Assembly: GCA_003864495.1 (NCBI GenBank)
Contig: ML133488.1
Coordinates: forward strand, 2,487,193 to 2,551,192
Length of the DNA: 64,000 nt
Reading direction: 5' to 3'
Source of the DNA: Nemopilema nomurai
Lineage: Eukaryota > Cnidaria > Scyphozoa > Rhizostomeae > Rhizostomatidae
A model generated the notes under the pieces. That model did no database searches. It saw only the letters and a list, made by a program, of their open reading frames with translations, and was not told the DNA's origin. The position numbers and the translations under genes are program-made. Shown piece after piece: positions 51,321 through 64,000 of the stretch (positions within the stretch are counted from its first letter, which is position 1; each line of letters begins with the position of its first letter).

Positions 51321-52658
51321 GATGTATGAGTGATATTTATGTCTTCGCTATGGAAAGACAATCTGGGAATTATAATAATCATCGCCATTTGCTTCCATAA
51401 TTCATGAAGCTAAAAGGGGGACTGTGTCCTCGATTACTTCTGTTTGTATTCGAGTGTGATGCCTAAGACCTCGTAATGTATTCAACTCTAAGTCAATGAA
51501 AAATAATTTTTTACTGCAGCCCTCCTTTTGCGACCGGTCTCAAAGTGGGACAGCGAGCGGAGATAGCTGGAATCGTCCAATATCAGGAATTGGGTTTCTT
51601 TCAATAGCCCTCTCTGAACGCATTCCCAACTTGAAAGTCGTACCCTTGCTCCATTATCCTCTATAAAGCCGTACTTTTTAGGTCTTTTTGCTCAATTCTA
51701 CTGTTCCTCTTCATCAGTACATTCAAGATAAAAAGGCTTTAGCTTGCAATAGCTTGTAACACGAGCTTCTTGTGGGAACATTTTCGAATAATTGTTTTGG
51801 TGTTTCAGCTTACGGGCTCTGGAAGAGAGATTTTAGCTGTGCTGTGAGTCAGTAGTTTTTGACAATATATGGACATCAATGGAGATAAAAGAGGCAAGCA
51901 CGGTACTTGCTGCAAGGGTTGAAAACAAAGAACCTACTCAACGTCTCTTCATTAAACTTTATTGCCAAAGAAAATCATCTATCTCATATTGCTAAAATCA
52001 CTTTCTTCAGCACAAAAATTTTGCAGGTATTATTGAAATTACAAATTCTCTAAATTTCAGTTATTTACAATATAAAATCAATTCTGAATAAAATATTTTC
52101 TCTCTATAATAGGTACAAATTTTTGTGTTTTCCTATATTCAATATCAACATCATTAACTAACATAGTAATCTACATTAAAACTGCCTTGGATATAAGCCT
52201 GTCAAAAACGGGGCTTTATTAAATTCTCTATTTGAAATAGTTGCAACTTCTTAAAACGTGATTTACGAAACATTGACAATCTTGAAAAATACCATTTCTA
52301 GAATACCTTTGTCAATTCATAATATCATAATCGAACGTCATTCAAAATAGGTTCCTGAAACTTGTAGTTTTCATACACCGCGCTTCTCCAAGGCCTATTA
52401 GAAAGGCTGTCTGGCATACGTTCTTTAATTAAATAGAAATGCCTGCAGGGGCTTGGAAATCTCCTAAAAAGGCTCTAAGGGTTTTTGGCTCAATTTCTTT
52501 ATTAATGTCAGTCCAATGAATGGAGATCACGATGTGTTGTCGCATCTCATGCTTTTACTCCTCACTATTCTCTGTTGCAAAGGCCACAAAAAATATGAAT
52601 TAACTACGTGTTCATAAGCCTGCTATGCTGCTGAACTAAAACATTAATCCAATGCCAC
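51321..52658. other. Gephyrin upstream region / kinase 3' region
   Basis: About 1.3 kb between two minus-strand genes. It should hold the gephyrin promoter (near 51321-51500) and the 3' UTR of the kinase gene; candidate minus-strand AATAAA signals (TTTATT on plus) are at 52498-52503 and 51958-51963. No coding exon is recognised. Confidence 0.45.
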
Positions 52659-55600
52659 TTAGACGACCAGGCCTTCCAGCCGTGCCAGTATTTCAGGGAA
52701 GCTTGGCCTCTCCTGTGGCTTCATTCTCCAGCATGCTTGAAACAATCGGTTGAGTTGTTCTGGACAGTCATCGTCTACATCTGGTGTGTTGCCGCTCGTA
52801 ATTGCAATCATTACCTGGAAATTTAAATACTTCCTGGAAACCTGGAAACAGTTTCAAGCTTATGCGATTTATACCAGAATATAAAACGAATAAGACAGCT
52901 GAAGTTCGAGGATATGTGTGAGGAGTTTGGTTGTTCGCAAGTTATCCAGTAATAAGGACCGCTTAGCTGCTCTCTTTACTGGTCTTGACAGAAGCTTTTC
53001 TTACTTCTCTTTACCCATGCTTCTTCTTATATGTTATTAACAAAAAAACATTAAATAGGCTCCTTGCCAGAGATGCAAAGCTGGCCCTGCAAAGACGCAA
53101 TACATTGATCCTTCCCATATTAGCATGGAAACCAATTGCCTACATACTTGATCAAAATACCTAATTGGTCCAAAAGCTAGTCTTGAGGGTATGATAAAGT
53201 GCCAAATTACACAAAATCAAACATACATGGAAATTCCATTCGAGCATAAAGTAGGGTCTTTCGTTGTACATCATCTCCCAAACCGTGATTGCGAAGGAGT
53301 AAGCGTCCGAGCCGGTCGTGTACTTTATTTTGTTCTTTCTGGCTGGGTCTGGGATGACTTCTGGCGGCGACCATCGCAGTGTGCCCTTAAAGGCAGTATC
53401 GTTAGGATCTAAAATGAGAAACAAATTGTGAATTAATAAACGAGTTGCTTCAGTGGCTTTCACGGACTTTGTTTTGAAAAGATATACTGGTTCTAAATAT
53501 ATCAAGTAAAACTTCGAGGAAGCCTCAAACTTCTATTGAAATTAGAATGATACTGCATTTGAGTCAAAAATTGCTCTAAATGTTTTGCTCCAGGTGCCTT
53601 ATTGCCTCGAAATGTTTGAGAACAAGGGCAACTGTGAGCAGCGTTATAATACTTTTCGATATTTTTGAGCCCTGTCCACACTACACAAACTAACCCAGGT
53701 TCGCCCCAGGTTTGAGCTAGCCCAGGTTAATTTTGCAGTGTGGACACAACTAACCTGGGTTCACCCTGGGTTAGTTTAACCCATCTCCAGAGGTGGGCTC
53801 AACCTAGGTCGAACCCAGGTTAGTGTTCTGAATTTCTAGTGTGGATACAAAACCTAAGGCGAACCTGGGTTAGTTTCTTTAACGCATGCGGATATTTGAA
53901 TGTGTTTTCACAAACTGAGACTTCCGCAACTTCCATTTTGATAATGTTTGTGGAAAATTTGCTTCGTTGACGTTGTTTTGCTTTTGTTGTAATTTAACTA
54001 CGCATGCGTAGCATCAGCTAACCTGGGTACGCCCCGACTTTGTGTCCACATTACAAAACTTGAAAATAAAGTGTAGACAAAACAGGGTTCGCCCTAGGTT
54101 GAATTTAACCTGAGGCGAACCTGGGTTAGTTTTTGTAGTGTGGACAGAGCTTTGTACTGGTGTATCTCCGACAGACCGACACAAGAATTGAATTCGTCGA
54201 TGAAATATAAATTAACTACCCCATTGAACATAATTTTCCTTTAAAATGTCAGTCGTTGGCAGCAAGCACGTTTTAACAAAAGATCAATTTAAAAAAGATT
54301 GTGCTATTTCTGAAAAGCATGATTCCAATGTTCTCTAACATTCTGAAGCTTCAAACCTTTAATTCGAACAAACAAATAACGGTTAGCTTGTTGTAGCGTG
54401 CAAGAAAGTAGTACAAATACGGAAATATACAAACAAGAAGTTTCACCTGAATGATTCTTGCTGCTTATGAACCATCATCTATGTGGGGACATTCCATTAT
54501 GAAAGGGAACTCAAAGGAAAATTATGCACATTCACTTACCTTACGTGCTATGTAGGGCATCCCCGTGCTAGTTTAGCTTTAGTCACTTGAGTATCTTTTA
54601 TCTCTTGCTAGCTGTCATTCGCTATTCTGCTGCAGTAATTCTTAGTAAAATAAACATATACCCCCGCTAATATTACAGTAAAAACGGCTAGAGGGGTTAT
54701 TGAACCAGGGGGTTTATTAACCTGTAACGTTGTACTCCCAATGAAGATAATCTATTTCGGCTTTAGCTATATAGCTTTGTGAGTTTGTGAGCAGTTTGTG
54801 AGGAGCTAACAGAGATATTACGTACTGGCTTGTTGAATTGGAGTGGCATGTCTGGAATGCCTAGCATTCTGCCTCTGCATGATAGGTCTCAGCAGCTTCA
54901 CAGTCCCAAAATCGCAGACCTAAAAAAATATAGTTTAATGCAAGTGATTTGGCAAATACCCATTCATCCAAAGCGCACTGAAGTTCAAAGCGGGACAAGT
55001 TCCTTTGGTGGTTCAAGTTTGCCTTTTGTTTACACGAAGCAAGCCGTTTTGCTTTGTCGCACCTCCGTGCCGTGTAGAACAAAATCGAAAACACAATAAG
55101 GTGAGTACAGGATTGATTTACAATTGAAATACAGAACAGAACCCAACCAAGCATCTCTCGATACGATGCCAGTCTTCGCTGCCCTTGCTCAGAAAACATT
55201 TCGCTGTCACAATGGCTCCGGGCCTCCTCCTCCTCCTCCGCGAGGGTCAACTGTAATCAGAGGGTTTGAGCCTCGTGTCCCTTCTAATGTAACACAACTC
55301 GACTATCTCTAGTAGCATCTCCTTCCAGTCTTGCACATACTGCACATATATCCTAACAGCTAATACAGAACCATAGGTAAGATTTATTTTATTTTGTTTA
55401 ACTTAAGTGCAGCCTTTAAGCTGATATAAATCAGACCCTTAAGAGAAACATAATCAAAGCAACAAGAGGAAGTGAAATATTTCTGTTAACTATATACCTG
55501 AAAATACTTTATGGATAAAATTCCCCAGTTCCTAATAGAGTTTCATTCGCAAAAGCAAATATGTTGAAAATAGAGAAAAGATTTCTTGGTTGTAATGCCA

Positions 55601-58600
55601 AGTTTTAGATCCTCTTTTGTAGCCTTCATTCAAGTTTTCAAAAACTTCAGCTCGAGCAACAAGATGCGAAAGTCACGAATATCACCTTAATTACGACTGC
55701 TCACCTTGACACATCCATACCCATCTACAAGCAAGTTGTCTGACTTCAGATCCCTGTGAAGTATCGAGGGCCTGTTGCTATGCAAGAAGGCCATCCCCTT
55801 GGCTGCATGTATGGACTGTCAAAACAATAAAACTGGTAAGATTTGTCGCAATGAATACTGAATCTCAAGGAGCACTTAAAAAGCTATGCTATGCTTATAA
55901 GCATCAGTTATACAAAATCAATTGAGGAACATTTTGCACAGAAAACAAACATAGAAATATAAATGAGTAGAGAAATGCAACAGAGTGAAAATTGTGCATT
56001 TTAGCTAAACTATTGGTTTAAATGCACATTGATTAACACAGTCTTACTGACCCACTCTTTTATTCTTCTCAGACCAAGCCTCTCTTTCTTAACGTGAATG
56101 ACATCAGCAACTGATCCTCCACTCATGTACTCTGTGACGATGCAGAGGTTCGGCTTCAAAATACATATTCCGTAGAATTGCACAATGTGCCGATTGGCGA
56201 GCTTGCTGTAAAATAACGCGATTTGCTCACTGCTTTTGTGTCAGCATGAATTTAGAAAGGAAGTGGAATAGTGGAATGGGAAGTAGGTTTAAATGGCGAG
56301 TTGCAGGAAAGAAAAGAAGGGAAATCTAACGAGGGAATAAACAGGAAATAAGGAATGAGAAGGATAAACAGAGAGTTGCAACACATGATGGGAAAAGAGG
56401 TAATGCGAAAATTAGGGGGAGCGAATTAATAGGATTCAGAATACAGAAAAAAGAAGAAAATGGTCCAAAATGCGAAGTAGGAAGAGGGGGAACGAAAAGA
56501 AACGTATACAAGAACTTAAGAAGGCAAATATAAGAGAGATAAGGGTAATGAAAGTGAATGAAGCGAGGAAGAGAAGGCTTAAAGGATTTATGCCATCAAA
56601 ATGTTTTTCTCCTGATATTGGTATCAAATGACTATCTGAAAATGTTTAATAGATATTCTTATTCAATGAGTTTTTAAAACCTCCAAAACGAAAACACGTC
56701 ACGTGGTGCTGTGACGTAGAAATTGACAATCTCTGAATCGCGGGCAGTGGGTTTTGCATAGGACTAGAATAAATAAAATTAAATTTCCATCGAAAAACTT
56801 CAGATTACTTGATTGTAACATATATTCCATCGAATCAATCAGTAAAATGACATAAAAAATTAGTGGCGCAAATCCTTTAAACGAAAATTTGAAGAAGGTG
56901 GAAATAAGGGCAATGGAGGTAGGGCGAAAAATGTGGAGGAAAAATAAAAAAGAATGGAGGGGGAGACTAAAGAACGATAAACAAAAGAAAAGAAAGAAGA
57001 AAATATTGGGGAAGAATTAGAGATAAGAGAGGAAGAAAGCAAACCAAGGAAGACAGAAGAAGACAGCTCAAGGAGACAAACCCACTGAAAACAGGTTTGG
57101 GGCAATAAATATATCTCCCAAATCATTGTTCTAAGTATTACATCTGTAATTCAGACAGGCTATCATAGAACTATATCTGGCGAAAGCAGCATAAAACACA
57201 CCACATCCACAATGATTCTTTTAAGAAACAGTTCTGATCGTCTTCTAAAGCTTCTTCTTTAATTCTTTTCACTGCAACCTCTCCCCCTCTCCAAGTGCCT
57301 CTCGAAACAACCCCAAAGGACCCTTCGCCAACACTAAGGATAAAGTCACTTATACTAATAAATTAGCAACTAAAAACGAGTCATTTTACTGATGCCTAAA
57401 CATCAGTTCCGAGCCAAATATAAAATGGCAGGCATTCCGACAAAATTTCTATAGTCACCATACAAAACGAACAATACTTTGAACTGATTTGCCTACTTTT
57501 TCACGTTAAAGCTTCGTGTATAGCAACAGTGCGTAAACAAAAAAGAACTCTGTGAATTCTGGTATAACTTTAAGATGCTGACGGGCAACCAGACCTGGCT
57601 ATGAAAGTCTCAATTTGTTACATGTTCGAGTAAAGAAGTTTCTTCTGCTCCAATATAACCTTCACTGAAACAAGGTTACTCTCTCTGGCTCTAAAATGAT
57701 TTGATTGAAAAATCATACGGTCAAACTGTTGGGGTTTCCACCACAAAAGGGTTTCACCAAAGAAGTGTTTCACCACAGAAAGGTTTTATTAACTGTTTAA
57801 TTGGATTATTAATTGTTCGATTAGCTTGCAAATTATTAAGATATGCAAATATTAGTTGTGTAGGTTTTACCCTTAGCTTTGCCAGTGTATGCCTTAGTGT
57901 TGGTGGCCTTTCGGTCTCCCGTGCTGTACCTACCAAAAGAAACTTGTACGGTGCAGCATGGACTAACACTCCACCTTACCTCAGCCAAAGGTAGTTAAAG
58001 ACAAACAAACAGTTGACTTACATTCGCAGATTCTGAATTTCGTCAAATTTGATAAGCCTTTGTCGCAAAACAGGGTCTTCTACAAATGTACCGTATTCCG
58101 TATTCAAACTTCTCACTCTATTTTGTAGAAACAAAATAGGTTTGTCGGATAACCTTCCATACCATCGAACTGCGAGCAACAGCAGAGCTACCATTACAAG
58201 GAATCCAAAGGCCCCATAGATGAACACTGGTGTTTCGTTTTCTTTCTTCTCATCTCTTGACGGTTGGTGGGTAGGAAATGGTTTTATTGTCGGGGCTACA
58301 GACGAAAAGACTGACTTCAAAATACACGCATACTGTGCTTAAAATGCTGTGAACCCACTGTTAATACTCTTTATGATGTTAATAAGCAAATATGTTTATA
58401 CACAACAGCACAAGCAGAAAAGAGCTTTTGATATTGCGTCCTTCAAAAAAATGACATGACAATTGTCTTTCCAAACTAGTTCTTGCTTGGTGCTCGTGGA
58501 AAAATGTTTCATTATTTATACAAGAGCTAGCTCAAAAGGTTCACCACATCGAACATTTCATGAAAGAAACATTGTTGAATAGAATATACCTACCCAATTT

Positions 58601-61600
58601 GCATTTATTTTTGCAACAGCATCTATCTGTTACGCTCACATACTGTAAGGCAAATAAAGTGCAGTGGGGATAAAATGTAAAATGAGTAGAATGAGTGCAT
58701 ACTAGATGAGTGCGCTATTATACTGATATTATATAAAAAGGCGTCCAATGTTTTAGGCGAGAAAATTACCTGATTACGCTTCAGAGACGTAGTTGATAAA
58801 TGTACTAAAATAACTATTGTAATGCAAGAATTTATGGTGCAAGAACTGCAAAAAAACAGGAATCCCAAATAGTTAGAAAATATGTCAAGCTCGGTTACGA
58901 CCGCATGCAATAAATCGTATATAAAGCAGAAATGTCAACTAATTAAACATTCCAAGTAGTTAATAAAAATGTTAATCAAACAGGTTTGGGGGTTGAATCA
59001 CTCTTTGATAAAGATCCATTTGATCTAAATACGATTCCTCAAATACTTAAACTTTAAAGATGTAGGCGTTCCAATCTTTTATCACAAGAGTTGCAATGAA
59101 GGTTTGTTGGAACGACAGAGAGAGGTTCAGTTGTTATATAATTCTTGCGGCACACGAGAGTCTTGCGTTCTACAGGAGAACCCCAGTGAACTTCTGAAGA
59201 CAAGTCTACGATAAACTTGCATATCATTACGATTACAAATTACGATTACCAATCGTTTCTACTCAGATTCTAAGCCACGTCAAAGACAGCATCTTCCCAC
59301 AAGGACGTAGGAAGAACCTTAGTTGAGAAGGGGATGAGGGTCCCATATAGTAGAGGGGTAAATTTGCGAAAAGGTGGACCACATGCACCCCAGAGCCCAA
59401 ATCATATGTCTATTTTTTCCTCGCTGAACTCTGTCCTTCAGTTCTAGAAATCTAGCGTCGCATAGACAGGAATGACCCTGTCAAATATGTGGCCACGTTT
59501 CTAAGCCATTTAGCCGTTTAGCCGTTTCCTTGACAAGGCCGTTTATCGCAGAAACACTGGCGCGTTCTGTACTTCTTTGTATTCAATAAAACCGCTACCT
59601 GCATTATTTCCTTTTGTTAGGTGGTTTTTTATTAACAATAGGTTAGTGTTTATGTAAAAGCAAGGCTGTAATAACTTCTTGATGTTTCCTTAGCTTTAAC
59701 TGCGAGAGTTGAAGATTGTACCAGTAGAGAGAAGAATTGCAATATTGCCAGTTTTGAAAAGCCAAATAAAAAGAAGCTGCCTATCTAAAGCTCTTTCCCT
59801 TCAGAATTAATTCCTTCCTGCATCCTAGTACAAAATTGGTACAATGGTAGACAGTCAAATAAAAAAAGGAATACCTTCCAAGGATCTCCTTCCGTACGAG
59901 GAACATCATGGACTCCACGGATCTTTGAAAGACTGTTCCCACAAATCAGATCAAGGACCATTCCCCCTTTCTCGTATAGCCTTTAAGTGAATTTTTAACT
60001 TTAGAAGAACTTTAGAAGAAAATTTTGCTACACATTCAAACTACTTTGGTATCAAATCCGGAAAAGTAAAAAGGGGTACTTTGAATCAACTTTGCATCAT
60101 TACATTCATCATCTTTCTTTTTTTCTAAACTATTTTTTCAGAATTCAACCATTTTTGCCTCACTTTTCTTGCTTATCTTCAAATTAATCATTCCAATAAT
60201 TGCATTTAAACTTCTATAGTTCATTGCTTAGGTTTAAAACAAAGTGACATCAAGAGACAAATTCATAGTGACATTAAAAGTACAAAGTTCAAAGGCTATA
60301 TCCTGTCTGACAATGTGTCCCTCAAAATATTAATAACATTTTATAATGAATGTCTTACAGTCATTCATGGACTAATTAATTGAGGTGAGGAACAGTGAGG
60401 AACAAGTTGCACAATGAGGCAATTCTGTCTCAGTTCCTCAAGGGTTTCCTAATCTATAAGTTAGCATGTGTATAATCTGAATAATACTTATGGTTGACAT
60501 GCAGCTCCCTTCATTTTTGGTGAAATTTCAGAGAAGCCGCAGTCCAATGTCAATTAGGGTAGATTTCAAGAAATTAATACAACCTGGCTCAAACTTCATG
60601 TTGTCTCTGACAAGAACAGTGAAAATTTTTCATTTTTTCAATTTTTGATTAAAACTTGGAGACTACAGTATCAAACTTAGACTGTGTGACATTTATTTGC
60701 TGTTATGAAGTGTAAAGGTTTGTGATTGATAATTTATCTAAGAGAGTGACTTTTCAAAGACAGCTTCTAGAGTGCTTATCTTCAGTTGTCTGATAAAAAC
60801 AGTCACATCATTGACCTAATATGGTGGCCTATCTATGGAAAAATCAAGTCCATTTGCAACAAAATGGAATTGTCAAGAAAACTTACGGCCCAACACCTTT
60901 GTACACCCATTGAACATTTCCTGTTGTGACATTTAGGAAGCATTTGATCTCATCGTTCTTAAATTTCTGTGAAGTTACCAACTTGTAATAATCTGTTTGG
61001 CTACCAAAACTTCTCTGGCAAAGCTGAAATTGACATATAAATTCATTTTCATAATGTTTTCTATCTACATCATGTTTTTATAACATGATAAAATATAGTA
61101 AAATATAATGTACTTTATTGAGTATTTTATACTATATAATACGAAATGTATATCACGATAGCAATTTAATATGATATAAAATCATAGTTGAACAAGTGCT
61201 TTGTGGTACAAAACTTCACAATTGCTAGAAAAAGCGGAACTATTTTTCGCATACTTAAAAGTACTTTTTTCGTCCGACACTCCTCAGAGTATGCAAACGT
61301 CGGAAGATAACCAAAAACTGACCGAATAAATAGCCAGATGCGGATCGAAAACACTAGAGGGTGATAAGCAGAGCGCGTGATTGGTTATAATTGACCAATC
61401 TGCGTTACTTAACACCTCACTTTAGAAGAGCCCAAGGGAAAAGACGAACTCTTTCTGTCTACAAAGAATGGGATTTTCCATTGAAATAATTGGTCTCATC
61501 AAAACTTTAGTTCACAGGGCGCTAATGATTTGCTCCAAAACTAAGCTCACTTCCGAACTTGATACAATAAAACGTATCCTTATTGAAAATGGCTACCCCG

Positions 61601-63249
61601 ACGATATTATCTCGAAGTGTTTCAAACAAAAAATTGCCAGTTTCATCTCTGACAAGCATTTTGGACCTGAAAAGTGCCCTGTTTATCTCAAATTACCCTG
61701 GATTGGCGATGTTTCGCTAAAATTTGAAAATCAGATAAAAAAGGCCATCAATTTCTGCTATTCAGCTGTGAATCCTCGTGTGGTCTACAGTGCTAAGAAC
61801 ATGTTTCCCTCCACCCAAAAGGATTGCGTTCCTGCCCACAAAAAAAGTTTAGTCGTTTATGAATTTTGTTGCCGATGTGAAGCTCGGTATGTAGGACGCA
61901 CTACTCAAAGATTGGAGGATAGAATAAAGCAGCATGTTCCCACGAGCATAAGGACCAAAACGTCTGCAGAAAGAGAGCAGCCGCGTCGAAATTGTAAAAG
62001 ACGCAATGCCCAAATTAATTGCGATTCGGCTATAGGACAACATCTTTTAGAGAATCCAGATTGCGCCAAAACATACAGTGACGACAATTTTCGTATAATT
62101 GGGCAAGCTAGGTCGTCCTTTCACCTAGGTGTTTTGGAGTCTGTCTATATTTCAATGGAAAATCCCATTCTTTGTAGACAGAAAGAGTTCGTCTTTTCCC
62201 TTGGGCTCTTCTAAAGTGAGGTGTTAAGTAACGCAGATTGGTCAATTATAACCAATCACGCGCTCTGCTTATCACCCTCTAGTGTTTTCGATCCGCATCT
62301 GGCTATTTATTCGGTCAGTTTTTGGTTATCTTCCGACGTTTGCATACTCTGAGGAGTGTCGGACGAAAAAAGTACTTTTAAGTATGCGAAAAATAGTTCC
62401 GCTTTTTCTAGCAATTGTAAAATCATAGTTATATAATATATACAAAATAATATAATATAATGTATTATAGTATAATATAATGTAATATAATATAAAATAA
62501 TATAATATTCAGCATTTCTATATTAAATTATTGGGAATTTTACTAATGTACTTTACTAGTGTTTATTTGTATTTGTACTTTGCACTTATTTCTCACTAGC
62601 ATCTGACGGCAGTTTTTAGGACACTGAGAAGCTTTAAGTTAACAAGCAGTGTCCTGGTCTCTCTGCTTGATGTGACTACACCTTGTGATTCCTTATGCCT
62701 AGAAATATAGAGAGCTTGTGACTCTCCTCCCTCTGAGTAAAAAGGGACTTAAACCACAGACTTTTGGTCCATAGTCAGTGCCTCTGACAACTGAACCATC
62801 CTCGCTTTTAAACAAAATAAAAACCTTTTCCATGATGCCAAGCAGTTCCTATTTGCAACGATTATTAGCAATTAAATTAAATAAAGACTGGAATTTGTAA
62901 AATGAGTTTAAATGAATGAATCTTTAGGTATCTTGACTAACTTTAGGAGCAAGGAAACAAACATCAAAAGTAGATTTCAAAATGCAAAAATGATTTCAGC
63001 TCCCTGAACATTAACTGGGGTCTCATTAGAAATTAGGCCAAGTTCTTTCTACTGCATTGAGAACTGCAAATTTTACTTACTGAAGCTCCTAGACAATGAG
63101 GTTGGTATGTCTCTTTCATCTCACCCAGATCACCTTCCTTGTCATGGCCAAGCTTTGTTGATTTACGAGCAATTTGTGGAAATTTGAAGGGAAAGCATAT
63201 ATCAATTAGGTACGAATATATCGCAGCTGTTGCAGTAAATGTGATGGCC
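52659..63249 (-). CDS. Single-pass membrane protein kinase, TKL-type (N-terminal end outside the window)
   Basis: Eleven minus-strand exons join in frame: 63081-63249, 60887-61023, 59875-59980, 58594-58642, 58022-58295, 57211-57354, 56052-56205, 55705-55815, 54826-54919, 53227-53408, 52659-52814 (TAA), 525 codons in the window. The first four and the start of the fifth code an extracellular region I do not recognise (ends VSVTDRCCCKNKCKL). Exon 58022-58295 holds one transmembrane helix (GAFGFLVMVALLLLAV) and the juxtamembrane part. The kinase domain follows: glycine loop VGEGSFGVV, lysine in VAVKRIK, hinge IVTEYMSGG, catalytic loop HRDLKSDNLL, CDFG, GTLRWSPPEV, SDAYSFAITVWEMM, and CWRMKPQERPSF near the end. 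All catalytic residues are present. HRDLKSDN and GTLRWSPPE fit tyrosine-kinase-like (MLK/RAF/plant receptor type) kinases better than receptor tyrosine kinases (HRDLAARN), so Ser/Thr or dual specificity is likely. The protein stops right after the domain. Less certain sites: donor gtggat at 57210 and donor gtacgt at 54825. Confidence 0.85.
53669..54150. mobile_element. Foldback MITE with 37-bp terminal inverted repeats
   Basis: Left end gccctgtccacactac... and right end ...gtagtgtggacagagc are inverted copies over about 37 bp (35 matches). Internally, taacctgggttcgcc-like motifs recur in both orientations, and tgcatgcg-type palindromes (acgcatgcg) occur twice near the centre. At about 482 bp with no coding capacity it is a non-autonomous DNA transposon. 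No clear target duplication is visible. It lies in the kinase intron between the exons 53227-53408 and 54826-54919. Confidence 0.8.
61190..62418 (+). mobile_element. Penelope-like retroelement fragment with 271-bp inverted arms
   Basis: The insert is flanked by a 12-bp direct repeat, aaaatcatagtt (61178-61189 and 62419-62430), which looks like a target-site duplication. Arms 61218-61488 and 62148-62418 are inverted copies that appear identical. Between and into the arms lies the 3' part of a Penelope-like polyprotein: the end of the reverse transcriptase and a GIY-YIG endonuclease. The left side has 28 extra bases (61190-61217) before the arm. Inverted terminal duplication of the 3' end with 5' truncation is a known habit of Penelope-like elements. 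It lies in a kinase intron in the opposite orientation to the gene. Confidence 0.85.
61468..62214 (+). pseudogene. GIY-YIG endonuclease part of a Penelope-like polyprotein (5'-truncated)
   Basis: An open frame of 248 codons. The N-terminal part resembles the end of the reverse transcriptase (LVHRALMICS, IKRILIENGYP). A Cys-containing GIY-YIG module follows: VVYEFCCRCEARYVGRTTQRLEDRIKQHV, with the YVGRT core, then IGQHLLENPDC and the C-terminal helix ESVYISMENP. In Penelope-like elements this nuclease nicks target DNA. The first seven codons and the last 22 or so lie in the inverted arms, so the apparent ATG is not the true start: the catalytic reverse transcriptase core is missing and the element cannot move by itself. 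Confidence 0.8.
62431..62520. repeat. AT-rich low-complexity tract
   Basis: Repeated tataatata-type sequence directly right of the Penelope-like insertion. A similar tract at 61080-61180 lies on the left, so the element inserted into pre-existing AT-rich DNA. Confidence 0.7.
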
Positions 63250-64000
63250 CTGCAAATAAAGAGACATTATCAAAAAAGTGGAGCCTAAAACCAAGACAGA
63301 TTTCTATTGAGAATTTGCAAAAGGTAATAAAAAGGAAGTTCAATATGAAAATGAACTTCAAGGCATTACAGTAGCATCATACCAAGGACAAATGAGGAGT
63401 TCCAAGTACAACCAAAAATATCTAACTGTTTAAGTTAAACAATTTGATTGTACTATTTTTAAATGAAACTACAAAAGTAAATGAATACATGTGTTCTATC
63501 CATAAAGAAAATCATTTCAGAAACAAAGGCATACTTTTTCTAACTTTAAAAACATAGATTTATTTCAACAAACAGATGATGTAGACATTGATGAATACTT
63601 TTGTGTGGGACGTAGGAAGCATTTTGAACTTGAGGGAGGGGGCAGAGCATTTTGGGGGCATTCTTTTCACGGGAAGGTATTCCAATTTGCATCAGGTTCA
63701 AGATTGAATTAAGCTACAATCAGTGGAAATATTGCAAATCTTGATGGTTTATAGCTTTCACTTTGGAGCATAAGCAAATGAGAATAGAATGTTATTGAAG
63801 TACAAACAAGATCATGTAAGGTAAAAGGACTTTTGGCCATAAACTACCACCATTACATTGCAAAATATTGGAAGCCAAGCATCATATGAAATAACTTCAT
63901 TAGTTTTTGATCTGGAAGGATGTCTACATAAATTAATTTCTCAATTCTATTTTAAGAAAAACAACTTATAATAAAAGGGGCATTTTATGGACAAAAGGGC
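63250..64000. other. Intron of the kinase gene
   Basis: Sequence upstream (minus strand) of the exon 63081-63249, whose acceptor AG pairs with 63250-63251. That exon begins in phase 2, so at least one more coding exon with the signal peptide must lie beyond 64000. No exon is recognised here. Confidence 0.55.

Noticed and set aside
53191..53412. Plus-strand open frame of 73 codons
   Set aside because: It is antisense to the kinase exon 53227-53408, which codes GTLRWSPPEV and SDAYSF in phase with its neighbours.

Overview
The window is nuclear DNA of an intron-rich, AT-rich invertebrate animal, most likely a cnidarian such as a stony coral or sea anemone. This placement is an inference from gene content (nxf1, gephyrin, large EGF/SEA membrane proteins), intron style, and Penelope-like, CR1-like and MITE elements; no marker gene fixes the species. 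All genes were rebuilt by hand from splice sites and reading-frame continuity. Apart from a single-exon sulfatase they are split into many exons, so raw open reading frames miss almost all of them.

Layout. (1) 210-17749, plus strand, 5' end outside the window: a giant membrane protein. It opens with 39 near-identical 246-bp exons, each coding two EGF-like domains and separated by near-identical 113-bp introns. These are followed by a TP-rich linker, EGF, SEA, EGF, transmembrane helix and cytoplasmic tail. (2) 18305-23121, minus strand: an unrecognised 347-residue protein with two CxxC pairs, tail-to-tail with gene 1 and head-to-head with nxf1. Its first intron holds a MITE and a broken CR1-like LINE. 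(3) 23329-35639, plus: nxf1, the mRNA export receptor, complete in 24 coding exons. (4) 36642-38279, minus: an intact single-exon secreted arylsulfatase. (5) 39330-39811: a 12-bp minisatellite. (6) 40341-51320, minus: gephyrin (MogA-MoeA fusion for molybdenum cofactor synthesis), complete in 22 exons. (7) 52659-63249, minus, N-terminal end outside the window: a single-pass membrane protein kinase of tyrosine-kinase-like (TKL) type. Its introns hold a foldback MITE and a Penelope-like element with long inverted arms.

The genes do not form a pathway or operon. The most informative region is the EGF array. Many of its units carry one-base deletions, and the four recurrent deletion sites fall exactly on the bases that vary between intact units. 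That pattern suggests consensus or assembly error in a homogenised tandem array rather than true pseudogenisation. Other points of interest are the transmembrane TKL kinase, the mucin-like EGF-SEA-EGF-TM end of gene 1, and the uncharacterised CxxC protein that shares a 207-bp promoter region with nxf1.
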